A stretch of DNA of 64,000 nt from Rallus limicola (lineage: Eukaryota > Chordata > Aves > Gruiformes > Rallidae), in NCBI GenBank assembly GCA_022605955.1, contig JAKCOZ010000007.1, forward strand, positions 37,922,991-37,986,990. The letters are read 5' to 3'. Made by a program: the position numbers and the translations under genes. Position 1 is the stretch's first letter. Each line of letters begins with the position of its first letter. Below, one piece after another: positions 50,385 to 59,289 of the stretch. The notes under the pieces were generated by a model. The model was not told the DNA's origin and ran no database searches. It saw only the letters and a program-made list of their open reading frames with translations.

Positions 50385-51306
50385 AGAATTGGAGTGGCCT
50401 AGGTATATCTAGACTGTCAATGTAAGGGTGAATTATTCATAGCTCAGTGGGCTCATGATACCTCAGGTCATCAAGGGGGAGATGCAACGTATAGTTGGCC
50501 TGCAATCAAGGGGTGGACTTGATCATGGACACTATCACACAAGTTATCCATGAATGTGAGACATGTGCTGCCATCAAGCAAGCTAAGCTGTTAAAGCCCC
50601 TTTGGTATGGAGGACGGTGGATGAAATATAAATATGGGGAGGCCTGGCAGATCGATTACATCACCCTCCCACAAACCCGCCATGGCAAACGCTACGTGCT
50701 TACAATGGTGGAGGCAACCACCAGCTGGCTAGAAACATATCCTGTACTCCATGCCACTGCCTGGAATACAATCCTGGGCCTTGAAAGGCAAGTCCTGTGG
50801 CGACACGGCACCCCAGAAAGAATTGAGTCAGACAATGGGACTCATTTCTGAAATACTATCATAAACACTTGGGCCAAAGAGCATGGTATTGAGTGGGTGT
50901 ACCACATTCCTTATCATGCACCAGCATCTTGGAAAATGGAACAATATAATGGGCTTTTAAAGGCTACCCTGAAAGCAATGGGTGGTGGGACACTCAAACA
51001 TTGGGATACACATTTAGCCAAAGCCACATGGTTAGTTAACTCTAGGGGATCTACCATTGGGCTGGCCCTGTCCAGTCAAAATTTCCATGCACTGTAGAAG
51101 GAAATAGAGTCCCAGTAGTGCATATGAAAAGTATATTGGGAAAGACAGTTTGGGTCATGCCTTCTTCAGGCAAAGGTAAACCCATGTCTGGGATTGCTTT
51201 TGCTCAAGGACCTGGCTGTACTTGGTGGGTAATGCAGAGTGATGGAGAAATTCAATGCGTACCTCAACGGGATTTGATTTTGGGTGAGAACAGCCAATAT
51301 AATTAA
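50385..51306 (+). pseudogene. pol: ERV pol: integrase
   Basis: The zinc-binding domain begins with WAHDTSGHQGG: His codons at 50454-50456 and 50469-50471 in one frame, then CETC (Cys at 50555-50557 and 50564-50566) in the next, so a frameshift lies between them. The catalytic core keeps all three acidic residues in one frame: Asp in AWQIDYI (50654-50656), Asp in ESDNGTHF (50831-50833) and Glu in KMEQYNG (50939-50941). The last two are exactly 36 codons apart, i.e. D-x35-E. A single in-frame TGA at 50849-50851 sits between them. After a stop at 51095-51097 the C-terminal part (MPSSGKGKPMSGIAF, TWWVMQSDGEIQCVPQRDL) is in a different frame and ends at 51306. Confidence 0.9.
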
Positions 51307-51434
51307 TAAAGTAGAAATTGTATTATAATAACTGTTAAATAACCTATCATTGTATATTCATTATTATTATAATTTCTCTATTTTGTACCCAAAAGAAATT
51401 GCTGGCTCTGGTCATGACATAAATTGTATGGTAT

Positions 51435-51444
51435 AAGGGGTGGA
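51435..51444 (+). other. Polypurine tract of the ERV
   Basis: AAGGGGTGGA lies just before the LTR start, with TGA... as spacer (51445-51447). In an active element this run primes plus-strand DNA synthesis. It has one T interruption. Confidence 0.6.
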
Positions 51445-51447
51445 TGA

Positions 51448-51870
51448 TGTCCTGGTTTCAGCTAGGAGGGAGTTAACTTTTCCTAGGAATGAGAGAGGAG
51501 GGGACACAGCCAGGACAGATGACCCAAATTGGCCAAAGGGGTCATTCCATGCCAATTACATCATGCTCAGTATAAAAAGGAGGAGGAAGAGGCTCCAGGG
51601 CCATGGTTTTTGGAGGGGAAGGATAGGGCTGCGCGGTTTGAGTTGTATATGTTTTGGTGAGAAAACTGTATTGTGTATCACATTATCATTGTTATACCTG
51701 TTCTTTTACTGTTATTCTAGTAACCCACCCTTATCCCAACCCACAGGGTTTTTGTGTTTTGGTTTAGTTTTCCTTTTCCCTTTCTTTTCCCCCCAGCTTT
51801 CCCCCTCCCCCTTTCAAACAAAGCAAGCACATGTGGTGTCTGGTTTTTCAGCTGGGACAAAACCACCACA
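51448..51870 (+). mobile_element. 3' LTR of the pol-containing ERV (family B)
   Basis: 423 bases, beginning TGTCCTGGTTTC and ending AAACCACCACA, so it has TG...CA ends with imperfect inverted termini. U3 has GGGACACAGCCAGGACAG, GGTCATTCCATGCC, a TTACATCATGCTC element (resembling a CRE/ATF site) and a TATA box TATAAAAAG at 51571-51579. No good AATAAA is seen within it. A T/C-rich block (51770-51815) forms the U5-proximal part. The 192-codon frame from 51440 to 52018 spans LTR and flanking CR1 and is not a gene. AT-rich AAATAAAATAAA follows the element before the next CR1. Confidence 0.92.
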
Positions 51871-51956
51871 TTCCCACAGCACTCTCCTGAAGAAACAAGC
51901 TGTTCATGACTTGGATGTGTGCACTCTTTCCAGGGGAAAAAAAAATAAAATAAATA

Positions 51957-52975
51957 TGGCTAGATGGCTGGACCCAGAGTTGTGGCAACTGGAATTAAAT
52001 CTAGTTGGTGGCCACTGACAAGTGGTGTTCTCCAGGGCTCAGTACTGGGGCCAGTTCTCTTTAATATCCTTGTCAATGATCTGGAGATCAAGTGCATCCT
52101 TGATAAGTTTGCAGACAGAACCAAGAAGTGTTCACCTGCTTGACAGTAGGAAGGCTCCATAGAGGAATCTTGACAGGCTGGATTGGTGGGCTGAAGCCAA
52201 CTGTATGAGGTTCAACAAGCTCATTTCTGGGTTGTGCACTTTGATCACAACAGCCCCATGCAATGCTACCAGGCCTGGGGAAGAGTGGCTGGAAAGGTGC
52301 CTGGCAGAAAATGACCTGGGAGTATTGGTCAATAGCTGGCTGAATATGAGCCAGCAGTATGCCCAGGTAGCCAAGAAGGCCAACATCTTCCTGGCTTGTA
52401 TCAGAAATAATGTGGCCAGCAGGGCTGCAGAAATTATTGTCCCACTGTGCTTGACACTGGTGAGGCCATACCTTAAGTACTGTGTTCAGTTTTGGGCTGC
52501 TAACTACAAGAAAGACATTGAGGGGCTGAAACGCATCCAAAGAAAGGCAGTGAAGCTGGTGAAGGGTCTAGAGATCAAATCTTATGAGGAGTAGCAGACT
52601 GAACTGATTTGAATTAATTTAGTCTGGACAAAAGGAGGCTGAAGAGAGGAGACGTTCTCGCTCTCTACAACTACCTGAAAGGAGACTGTAGCAAGCTGGA
52701 TGTTATTCTCTTTTTTCAAAGTCAAAAATGAGGAAATGGCCTCAAGTTGTGCCAGAGGAGGTTTGGACTGGAGATTAGGAAAAATATCTTTACTGAAAGT
52801 GTGGTCAGTCATTGGAATGGGCTGCCTGGTGAATTGCCATACCTGGAGGTGTTTAAAAGACACACAGATGTGGTGCCTTAAGGACATTTAGTGTTGGTCT
52901 TGGCAGTGCTAGCTTAACAGTCGGACCTGATTTAATCTTAAAGATCCTTTCCAACCTAGAGATTCTAAGATTATT
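51957..52975 (+). mobile_element. CR1 LINE, RT end to 3' end
   Basis: It begins within ORF2 RT (a GATGGCTGGACCCAGAGTTG segment, then AGTGGTGTTCTCCAGGGCTC, i.e. the SGV-QGSVLG block near 52020) and includes the catalytic box as FADR at 52108-52119, the second Asp being lost. It goes on through LGVLVNSWLNMS, LTLVRPYLKYCVQFW (52447-52490) and the 3' UTR ending TTCCAACCTAGAGATTC near 52965. It is plus strand, 5'-truncated and broken by stops. The roughly 300 bases that follow (52976-53282) are unique DNA with an open frame of 96 codons that I do not call. Confidence 0.95.
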
Positions 52976-53282
52976 TAATTCAACTTTCGGTTATCTTGGC
53001 CATTAGCCTAGATCTCCATGCCACACAGATATGGGTATTCCTTACAAGTGTGGTAACAGAACCATCTTTGAAACTCCTACTTGTCTTCCAATTTGGCTTT
53101 TTGGAAATTTTGCATACACAAAAACAACTAAAAGAAATGTTTGAAATGCCAAGGAGATTTTACTACAGATGGTCAAAAGTATGTGTTAAATATGATTTTC
53201 ATGCCACCTATAGATATAAAAATAAAGGAGCTATAGCATATGAAAATAACTGTCTTTGTTTTATTTGGGATTTGAGGATTTC

Positions 53283-54100
53283 ATAGAATACTAGAATCAT
53301 AGAATACCCTGAGTTGGAAGGGATGCAATAAGGATAATTGAGTCAAACTCCTGGCTCCACACAGGGCCAGCCAAGTCAGAGCATCCAGACATTTCCAGAA
53401 CTCAGTCAAGGTCAATGCTGTGACCACTTCCATGGGGAGCGTGTTCCTGTGCACAACCATCCTCTCAGTAAAGAACCTCTTCTTAATATCCAGCCTAAAC
53501 CTGACCTATTGCAGCTTCATGATGTTCCCTCAGATTCTATTGCTGGCAGCCAAAGAGAGGAGGTGGGTGCCTGCCCCTTCACTACCCCTCTGGGTGCACC
53601 GCTGGCTCATGGTTAACTTGCTGTCAACCAAGACCCCCAAATTCCTCTCCGCACGGCTGGCCTCCAGCGTCTGATTCCCCAGTCTATCTGTGCAGCCAGG
53701 CTTGTCTCTTCTCAGGTGCAGAATCCAGCACTTGCTCTTGTTCAATTTTGTGCGGTTGGTAATTGCTCAGGTTTCTCATCTGTCCAGGTGTCCCTGCAAA
53801 GCTTTTCCACCCTCAAAGGAGTCAAAAGCTCCTCCCATTTTGGTGTCATCTGCAAATTCACTGAAGAAACCCTCACGGCCTGTGTCCAGGTCATTTATGA
53901 AAACATTAAAAAAACCTGGACCTAAAATGGAGCCCTGGGGAACCCCACTAGTGACTGGTCAGCAGCCAGATGTAACCCCGTTTACAATCACCCTCTGGGC
54001 CTGACCCATCAGCCAATTGCCCACCCAATGCATTGTGGCTTTGTCTAGTTGTATTCTGGACATTTTGTCCAGCAAGATACTGTGATACTCACTAGCAGAA
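53283..54100 (-). mobile_element. CR1 LINE, RT palm to 3' end
   Basis: Minus strand. The 3' tail is at the low-coordinate side (AGAATACTAGAATCATAGAAT, 53285-53306, then the complement of the terminal GAGTTGGAAGGG region). ORF2 is read upward: LDSKLTMSQRC-like sequence near 53600, NKSKCWILHLRRDKPG near 53740 and [10 protein letters not shown] with an intact FADD box (complement of 53845-53856). It runs to the SGVPQGS-type block near 53935 and ends around 54090. It points towards the plus-strand CR1 at 51957-52975, so their 3' ends face each other. The 53 and 52 kb copies belong to different subfamilies judging by their 3' ends. Confidence 0.93.
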
Positions 54101-54479
54101 GCTGTACTGAAATACTACTTTGGACAGCTCCACCAAGGATGTGTTCACCCACAGGTACCAAGCACAGCACATTTAGACAATTCTTTAGCTAAAGTCATCG
54201 TTCAAAATTGCATAGAAGGACGGCTTCTTCATTTGGCCTTTGCAAGTATTGACTTTCAGGTACTTCACTTTATCTGTATTCTTATTCTACCAAAATCATT
54301 GCTTAACTTCACGATTGCTTTGAATACAAAGAGGGGAGGGTAATGATTAGCACGCAGAGTTCTGGTGAGCGGGGGTCCTGTGGCTGTCCTCGATAGTCTT
54401 CCTCACTGTGTGTGCTGGTTGAACCCCATCCTTGCACATGCACATTTCATCGTTGGGTGATCTGCACAACCACAGCCCC
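54101..54479. other. Unique DNA between CR1 and ERV
   Basis: Nothing recognised. It separates the RT end of the CR1 from the 3'-truncated gag. The limit on the gag side is approximate. Confidence 0.45.
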
Positions 54480-54480
54480 T

Positions 54481-54988
54481 TCACTCCCGGCATGTCATCT
54501 CAGATACTGTTGGTGGATTTGTACCATTCCAGTCTATTGCTGCCAGTGAATTGGTGTGCCCTGATGGTGCACTTCGTACAACCTTACGCCACATGTCTGG
54601 GGTGCACAGGACTTCATCAGGATCATCAGGAAGCTGTGAATTGTCCAGATCATAATGAATTATCTCCCGTACAGCTAATTCTCTCAGGTGTTGGACAGCT
54701 GTCTCTATACTATTGAACTTGGGTGTCTGACATGTAATATATTCCTTTATGGGATACCTTTCCTTCACACTTGACAGTAGTCGCCTTCAGAGGCTGAAGA
54801 TATCTGGCTTTTTCCCAATTGCCTTGTCAATGCCTCCTTCTCTAGCGAGGGATCCCAACTGCTTGGCCTCCCTGCAGTTCAATTCCAGACTGTTAGCCCC
54901 ATGATCCCAGCATCAAAGCAACCAAGTGATAATCTGCTCACTAGGTTGTTCGCTAAAATCTTTTGAACCTCAGGCAGCTCACTCAGGG
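54481..54988 (-). pseudogene. gag: ERV gag, C-terminal portion (decayed)
   Basis: Continuation of gag after a frameshift near 55020. Sequence on minus includes SLAREGGIDKAIGKKPD (near 54845-54795), a stop, and the open frame from 54768 to 54481 with VKERYPIKE, TAVQHLRELAVREIIHYDL and LCTPDMWRKVVRSAP. This Leu/Arg-rich, helical segment is capsid-like in position, but I cannot name motifs such as a major homology region with confidence. No zinc knuckle (CCHC) follows before the element ends. Similarity to avian ERV gag proteins is my recollection and should be checked by search. Confidence 0.7.
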
Positions 54989-55633
54989 TCAGGGATCGGG
55001 TGACAACCTCTGGTTCTGACTCATCTTGACTTCCTCCTGATGGCCGGGTTGATCATCATTATCCTCCCTCACTATGCAAACTGTTTTCTTTGTATGTTTC
55101 CTCTTTTGTACCGGAGCAACAGACACTGGTGTGGGTTGGTTTTTTGGATCATCAGCAGTGTCTGCTGTGGGGAATGCAGTAGCTGCAGTGTCAGTTGGAC
55201 AGGTTGCAATAGCCACAGTTCCACTCACCGGGGCTGCAGAAGCTGCAGTGCTGGTTACAGGGGTTGCAGCAGCTGCAGTGTCTGCTGGTCTATTTTCTTT
55301 CTCTTCCCCCTGACAATACTGACAATGCTGACAGTGCTGCCTGCTATCAAACAGTGTTTGGTAAATAGTGGCCAGGGCCCAGCACAGTGCAGCAAGGTGT
55401 ACATCTCTGGGAAACCTGCCACAATTTCTCCTCAGAAATGCAGTCATTTTATTAGGGTCCTGTAGCTGTTCAGGAGTGAATTTCCGAACCACTGGGGGTG
55501 AGAAAGTGCCTAGGTACTTGCCCATACTCTGCCACATGCCCTGCCACTCGTGATTATCCAGCCTTGGAGAAAATTCCTGAGTGGTATTCATAAACCTGCT
55601 CTTAATATATAACAAAAGCAGAACCAACTGCAC
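54989..55633 (-). pseudogene. gag: ERV gag, N-terminal portion
   Basis: An open frame of 214 codons on minus, ending at 54989. The first residues (MQLVLLLLYIKSRF) are hydrophobic; an alternative start is the Met at codon 15 (55591, MNTTQEFSPRLDNHEWQGMW). The central part has a FTPEQLQD..TAFLRRNCGRF segment, a Cys/His/Gln cluster (RQHCQHCQYCQ) and a long Ala/Thr/Pro-rich low-complexity region (about residues 115-165), then basic residues (KRKHTKKT). The position between leader and capsid-like sequence on the same strand, with a 5' LTR and primer-binding site upstream, supports gag. It shares its frame with the leader ORF at 55688-56005, from which it is separated by a TAA at 55688-55690. Confidence 0.8.
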
Positions 55634-55687
55634 TAAACCTATCAGTAGTGAAATGCTAGTTTGAATATCACAGTGATATTGAAGATT

Positions 55688-56005
55688 TTAAAAAATTGTT
55701 GTAAGAGCTGTTGTATTTAGCCCAAAAGAAAAGAAAGCAGTGTAGTTATTACCCTCTGTGCCCCCACCAAAATGGCTGCTGCCATTAACCCCTCCCTGTC
55801 CAAGGAATGGGCAGGACAGCAAAACCTCATACAAGTACCAACTCAAGCTCATGATCTTCGATATTATTGTATCATAGACTAACATCATAAAATACACTAA
55901 AAAAAACATGCGTGAGCAAATACAAGCTGCAGCCCGGATATGGTAAGGAATCCTGCCAGGATTGTATCCAGCATGCCATGGTTTTGCTGCCACAGCCGTG
56001 ACCAC
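55688..56005 (-). pseudogene. ERV leader ORF with hydrophobic segment
   Basis: A minus-strand frame of 105 codons lying between the primer-binding site and gag, in the same frame as the 214-codon gag ORF. It has an N-terminal basic/aromatic part (KPWHAGYNPG), a Cys-rich segment and a strongly hydrophobic stretch (MFFLVYFMMLVYDTI) that could span a membrane. A second hydrophobic stretch lies after the TAA, around codons -8 to +14 of the gag ORF (within 55660-55590). It could be an extended N-terminus of gag or a separate leader peptide. Not a known domain to me. Confidence 0.55.
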
Positions 56006-56076
56006 AGCATCTTAAACAACTGTGCTCCTTACAACTTTCTCTTAATTGCAATCGGGTCAGGGTCCCAACCTTTCTT

Positions 56077-56094
56077 TCCCCACATTGGGCGCCA
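56077..56094 (-). other. Retroviral primer-binding site, tRNA-Lys type
   Basis: Minus strand reads TGGCGCCCAATGTGGGGA. The standard site complementary to the 3' end of tRNA-Lys(1,2) is TGGCGCCCAACGTGGGG, so it matches with one change (T for C). It lies 9 bases after the LTR end, wider than the usual 0-3 or so. Confidence 0.85.
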
Positions 56095-56103
56095 AAAATC
56101 TCT

Positions 56104-56750
56104 TGTGGTTGAGCCCTGGCTAAAGGCCAGACACCCACCAAAATCAGTCTATTACTCCCCTTCTTAGTTGGACAGGGGAGAAAAAATATAATTGAGCTGC
56201 TCAAGAGTCAAAATCGTTAACGGCGCGGGCAAAACAGACTCAACACAGAGTGCTGAAGGGAAAGTTATCTAATTTATTACACTACACTTAAGAGAAACAG
56301 TGGGGAAAAAGAACAGAGTCAGGAGTGCAACCAACAATCTTAAAACAAATGCAACCAGGCAAACACTTTTCCCCCACCACTCCCTCCTTAGCAGGCTTTA
56401 GTTAGAAGTTTGCTCCCTTCTTCCCTCCTGTTCGCAGCCCAGGAGGGGCAGGGACTGGGGAAAATGGGGGTCTCGGTAACACCTTCCCCCCACCCCTCTA
56501 TTCTAAAGCAGACTTCCCTTTCAGCCATGATTATGCTCCCTTTTTCCCCCCCTGCTCGCAGCACAGGACGGGGGGCAGGGACTAGGAGGAGATGGGGGCT
56601 TCGGTCAGTCCCTTGCAAGATGGTTTGCTTCTAGGCCAGGGTGAGAGCATTCATTCCACACAGCCTCCCCCTGCTGCACTGTAGGATCTCACCCACGAGA
56701 GACAGTCCCCCAGTTGGACTCCCCCAACAAACATACAAAAACTGAGTTCT
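56104..56750 (-). mobile_element. 5' LTR of the minus-strand ERV (family A)
   Basis: On minus the LTR ends with GGGCTCAACCACA at 56104. The U5 block TGAGTCTGTTTTGCCCG (56255-56225) and the GGTGGGTGTCTGGCC block agree with the LTRs at 4596-5069 and 30900-32064. The AATAAA signal is the complement of 56273-56278. The U3 contains a roughly 123-bp tandem duplication (see 56411-56625). Its 5' start is not resolved; sequence resembling the GACTGTCTC.. unit of the 30.9-kb copy stops near 56730. Confidence 0.82.
56411..56625 (-). repeat. Tandem duplication within LTR U3
   Basis: Plus-strand TGCTCCCTTCTTCCCTCCTG at 56411 and TGCTCCCTTTTTCCCCCC at 56534 begin two diverged copies about 123 bases apart. 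Each runs through a GCAGC-CAGGA stretch and GGCAGGGACT into TGGGGGTCTCGGT or TGGGGGCTTCGGT. The copies differ by several substitutions, so the duplication is not recent. Confidence 0.75.
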
Positions 56751-57343
56751 TCCAGTGTTAAAGTGTATGTAAAAAGTGGCTTTATCAAAGGTTAAGTAAC
56801 TGTCCTCCCATATGTGAAATCAGCTGTGCAATGATCCACAGGATGAGTAATAGCCCACCTGATCCTTTTCATGTCTGTAATTGAGAAGTTGTTTCCCCAC
56901 TTGATGGTTTATTTTAAATTATGTAAAGTTGCCACTTACTCTTTACTAGTACATGAGCAAGGGAAAATCAACAGATGGTGTCACACCAAGCAAGATGATC
57001 TTAGTTGAAACTACTTTAGCAAAAAATTGCATTTGGCAGGCACAGATACATTTTGGGGCATCAATGGTTCAGTTGTTGTTGTCATTGTTTTCTTACGGTT
57101 TCTTCGTAGATTGAATTACAATCTTAGTATTCATGCACAGCTCCCACAGTAATCTACCAGTGCTGCTGCAGAGCACTTTTTCTTGTTCAGAGCCTGTATA
57201 TAGTCCATTCTAAAAATAGACAGATCTAGGTGATCAAGAGCTTTAATGAGGAAAATGTATTTGACCATATTTCAGAATGTTTCATCTTGAATTGTCCATC
57301 TTTGAGTATAAGATTTAGTCAGATGATGCCTTGGCAATTCACG
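56751..57343. other. Unique DNA between two LTRs
   Basis: No gene or repeat recognised. Confidence 0.5.
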
Positions 57344-57910
57344 TGTCCTTGTATTGGGTCTGGTAGCAGCTGGTATGAAGCTGTGTTTTACATTTGTGAA
57401 CAGAATAATGTCAATAACACACTAATTATTTAGCTATTGCTGAACATTTTTTGCACAGCAATAAGACTTTCTCTGCTTCTTACTTTGTCCCCCAGGGAAC
57501 TGAAAAATGTGTTCACCAGAAGAGTGGTGAAGCATTGGAACAGGCAGCCCAGGGAGGTGCAGAGTCACCATCCTTGGGGGTGTGTAAAACAATGAGTAGA
57601 TAAGTGCTTCAGGAGATGGTTTTGTGGTTATGCTGCTGTAGGGCTTGGCAGTTGGACTTGATGATCTTGAAGGTCTTTTCCAACCTTTATGATTCTATGA
57701 TTCTATGACTGGAGGTGCACAATAGGTTGAGAGGGGACACAACCAGGCACATGACACAAACTGACTAGAGAGATATTCCATGCCATATGGCATCATAATG
57801 CTTAGCAGTAAAAAGAGACAGAAAGGACTTTAGGGAGGTGTGACATCTTTTATTCAGGAACTGGCTGAGTTTTTGTCTACCCATGGGAGGTTGTGAATAA
57901 TCAACTTTGA
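57344..57910 (+). mobile_element. ERVL-like LTR (family B) interrupted by a CR1
   Basis: The first part (57344-57496) starts TGTCCTTGTATTGGG and has AGCTGGTATGAAGCTGTG, TGTCAATAACACACTAATTA and TTGCTGAACATTTTTTGCAC, all as in the fragment at 44069. After the CR1 at 57497-57708 the LTR resumes with GAGAGGGGACACAACCAGGC, GATATTCCATGCCATATGG, CATCATAATGCTTAGCAG and then a CTGGCTGAGTTTTTGTCTAC stretch. The promoter core is mutated (AGTAAAAAGAG). The 3' limit is approximate. Confidence 0.75.
57497..57708 (+). mobile_element. CR1 3' fragment nested in the LTR
   Basis: AAGCATTGGAACAGGCAGCC, then AGTTGGACTTGATGATCTTG, TTCCAACC and three TATGATTC-type octamers to 57706. About 210 bases of CR1 end, so heavily 5'-truncated. 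It splits the family B LTR and is therefore younger than it. Confidence 0.88.
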
Positions 57911-58204
57911 GTCTTATATACTTTGGGAACCCAATCTGGTCTTGATATTGTCAATAGGACATTCTCCAAAATCTATGTTTTCTCTTCATTTGAGGTATAT
58001 TTTATCTATCAGTGCTCAGTTTGCTTTTGAGATAGATTTGTAGTGGTAGAGTCACTAAAATAATTGAGGACATCTTTCCATGCACACCATTTTACAGAGT
58101 GATGAAAAGTGAATGCCTGGGAGTGTGTGACCTAGTGAATCGGGAGCAGGGGAAAGCAAAGAACAATTTAAAAAAAAAAAACAAACAAAACACCAAGATG
58201 TTCT

Positions 58205-58530
58205 TATATATTAAATGAAATAAAAGGTTTTGAAGAGGAAAGGGGCAGTCTCTTCTCAGTGGTGCCCAATAACAGATTGAGGGGCCACAGGCACAAGCTA
58301 GAGCACAGGAAGTTCCATCTCCAAACGAGAAAAAAACACATCTTTACTGTGAGGGTGACCAAGCACTGGAACAGGCTGCCCAGGGAGGTTGTGGAGTCTC
58401 CTTCTCTGGAGATATTCAAGACACATCTGGATGCAACCCTGTGCAACATGCTTTAGGTAATCCTGCTCTAGAAGGTGGTCAGACTAGAGAATCTCCAGAG
58501 GTCCATTCCAACACCTATGGATCTGTGAAA
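58205..58530 (+). mobile_element. CR1 LINE 3' fragment
   Basis: Plus strand. It opens with ORF2 C-terminal sequence (TTGAGGGGCCACAGGCACAA, then AGCACTGGAACAGGCTGCCC) and ends with TCCATTCCAACACCTATGG and GATCTGTGAAATC near 58530. The last part of ORF2 ([15 protein letters not shown]) is read without a stop to the terminus at 58456. It lacks clear octamer repeats at the end. Confidence 0.9.
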
Positions 58531-59289
58531 TCAGCAGCAGCCATTGGCACTGTCAGAGGGAAGAGAAAATGTATCTTCCCCTAACTACAAGTAAGTCTGT
58601 TGTTCTCCAGACTCTATCAAAGGAATAATAAATAGTTCTGATTCACTCTCTGAATTCTTGAAATTATAGCCAAAATGAGTGTCATGAGAGTGAAAAAGCT
58701 GTTCTTTTTCTTCTGGGCAACTTTGGGGGACACAATGGTGGTGAATGAACCACTCACTATGCCCATCTGTCAGATATTCAGGAACAGCTGAAGCTCAGTA
58801 ACAAGCAGGATTCAAATTCAAATTACATTGTTCAGTGTCCTTACTCTACTGACATTCATACAGACTGGCAGAGTAAATGAGATCTGCTATCAATCCATTA
58901 GTAAAATCTCTGTCTTGATTTTTTTTTTTTACTGAACCTGCAGTCATGCCCAACTCATAAATATAAACGTGTATGTGTGCTACCTAGAATTGTGTGCAGC
59001 AGGAAGTCCCTACATCAGATTAGTCTCTGATTTAGCATACATCTGCTAGCCTATCGCAAAAAAGGTCCAAGCTGCTTCATAGCTAGGATACAAAGATACA
59101 GCTATGCTTATGGAGAGCACGGGAAATATTCCTTGGCACTGAAGCCCAGTCATGGGTACTGATAGAGCAGCCCTTCACATAGTTTGACTTGCTTCAACTA
59201 ACAGAGTTCTAATCAATTACCAACCAGTACTCAGGATTTAGCACAGTTCGATGACTATTTCCAATAAACACTTTGGATGAAAGCACATG
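58531..59289. other. Unique DNA
   Basis: No gene or repeat recognised. A T-rich run lies at about 58920-58930. Confidence 0.5.

Larger units (their letters stand above)
48265..51870 (+). mobile_element. Truncated ERVL-like provirus: pol and 3' LTR
   Basis: Plus-strand pol in canonical order (protease end, reverse transcriptase, connection, RNase H, integrase), then a polypurine tract and one LTR. The 5' LTR, leader, gag and the N-terminal part of the protease are missing, and no envelope gene is seen between integrase and LTR. The frame is broken repeatedly by frameshifts and stops. Integrase ends only about 140 bases before the 3' LTR, which is typical of env-less ERVL-type elements. A class III (spuma-related/ERVL) assignment is my inference from the pol sequence and arrangement. 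Only one LTR remains, so age by LTR divergence and target duplication cannot be read. Confidence 0.9.
54480..56750 (-). mobile_element. Truncated minus-strand ERV: 5' LTR, primer-binding site, leader, gag
   Basis: Read on minus, the order is LTR (56750 to 56104), 9-base spacer, primer-binding site (56094-56077), leader with an ORF, then gag, which stops near 54480. Pol, env and the 3' LTR are not contiguous with it. The LTR is family A, like the solo LTRs at 4596-5069 and 30900-32064. The gag content is complementary to the pol content of the plus-strand ERV at 48265-51870, but that element has a different LTR family, so they are not simple halves of one provirus. A family A U3 piece on the same strand lies at 47830-48262. 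Confidence 0.85.

Noticed and set aside
51440..52018. 192-codon plus frame
   Set aside because: It crosses the ERV 3' LTR and runs into the next CR1, so it is not a gene.
54989..55633. Host gene encoding an Ala/Thr-rich protein
   Set aside because: LTR, primer-binding site and further gag-like sequence lie on the same strand in the expected order, so viral origin is far more likely.
56077..56094. tRNA gene fragment
   Set aside because: Only the 18 bases complementary to the tRNA 3' end are present, just after an LTR, which is the arrangement of a primer-binding site.
48265..56750. Gag piece and pol piece as halves of a single provirus separated by an inversion
   Set aside because: Their LTRs belong to different families (B for pol, A for gag), which a single provirus cannot have.
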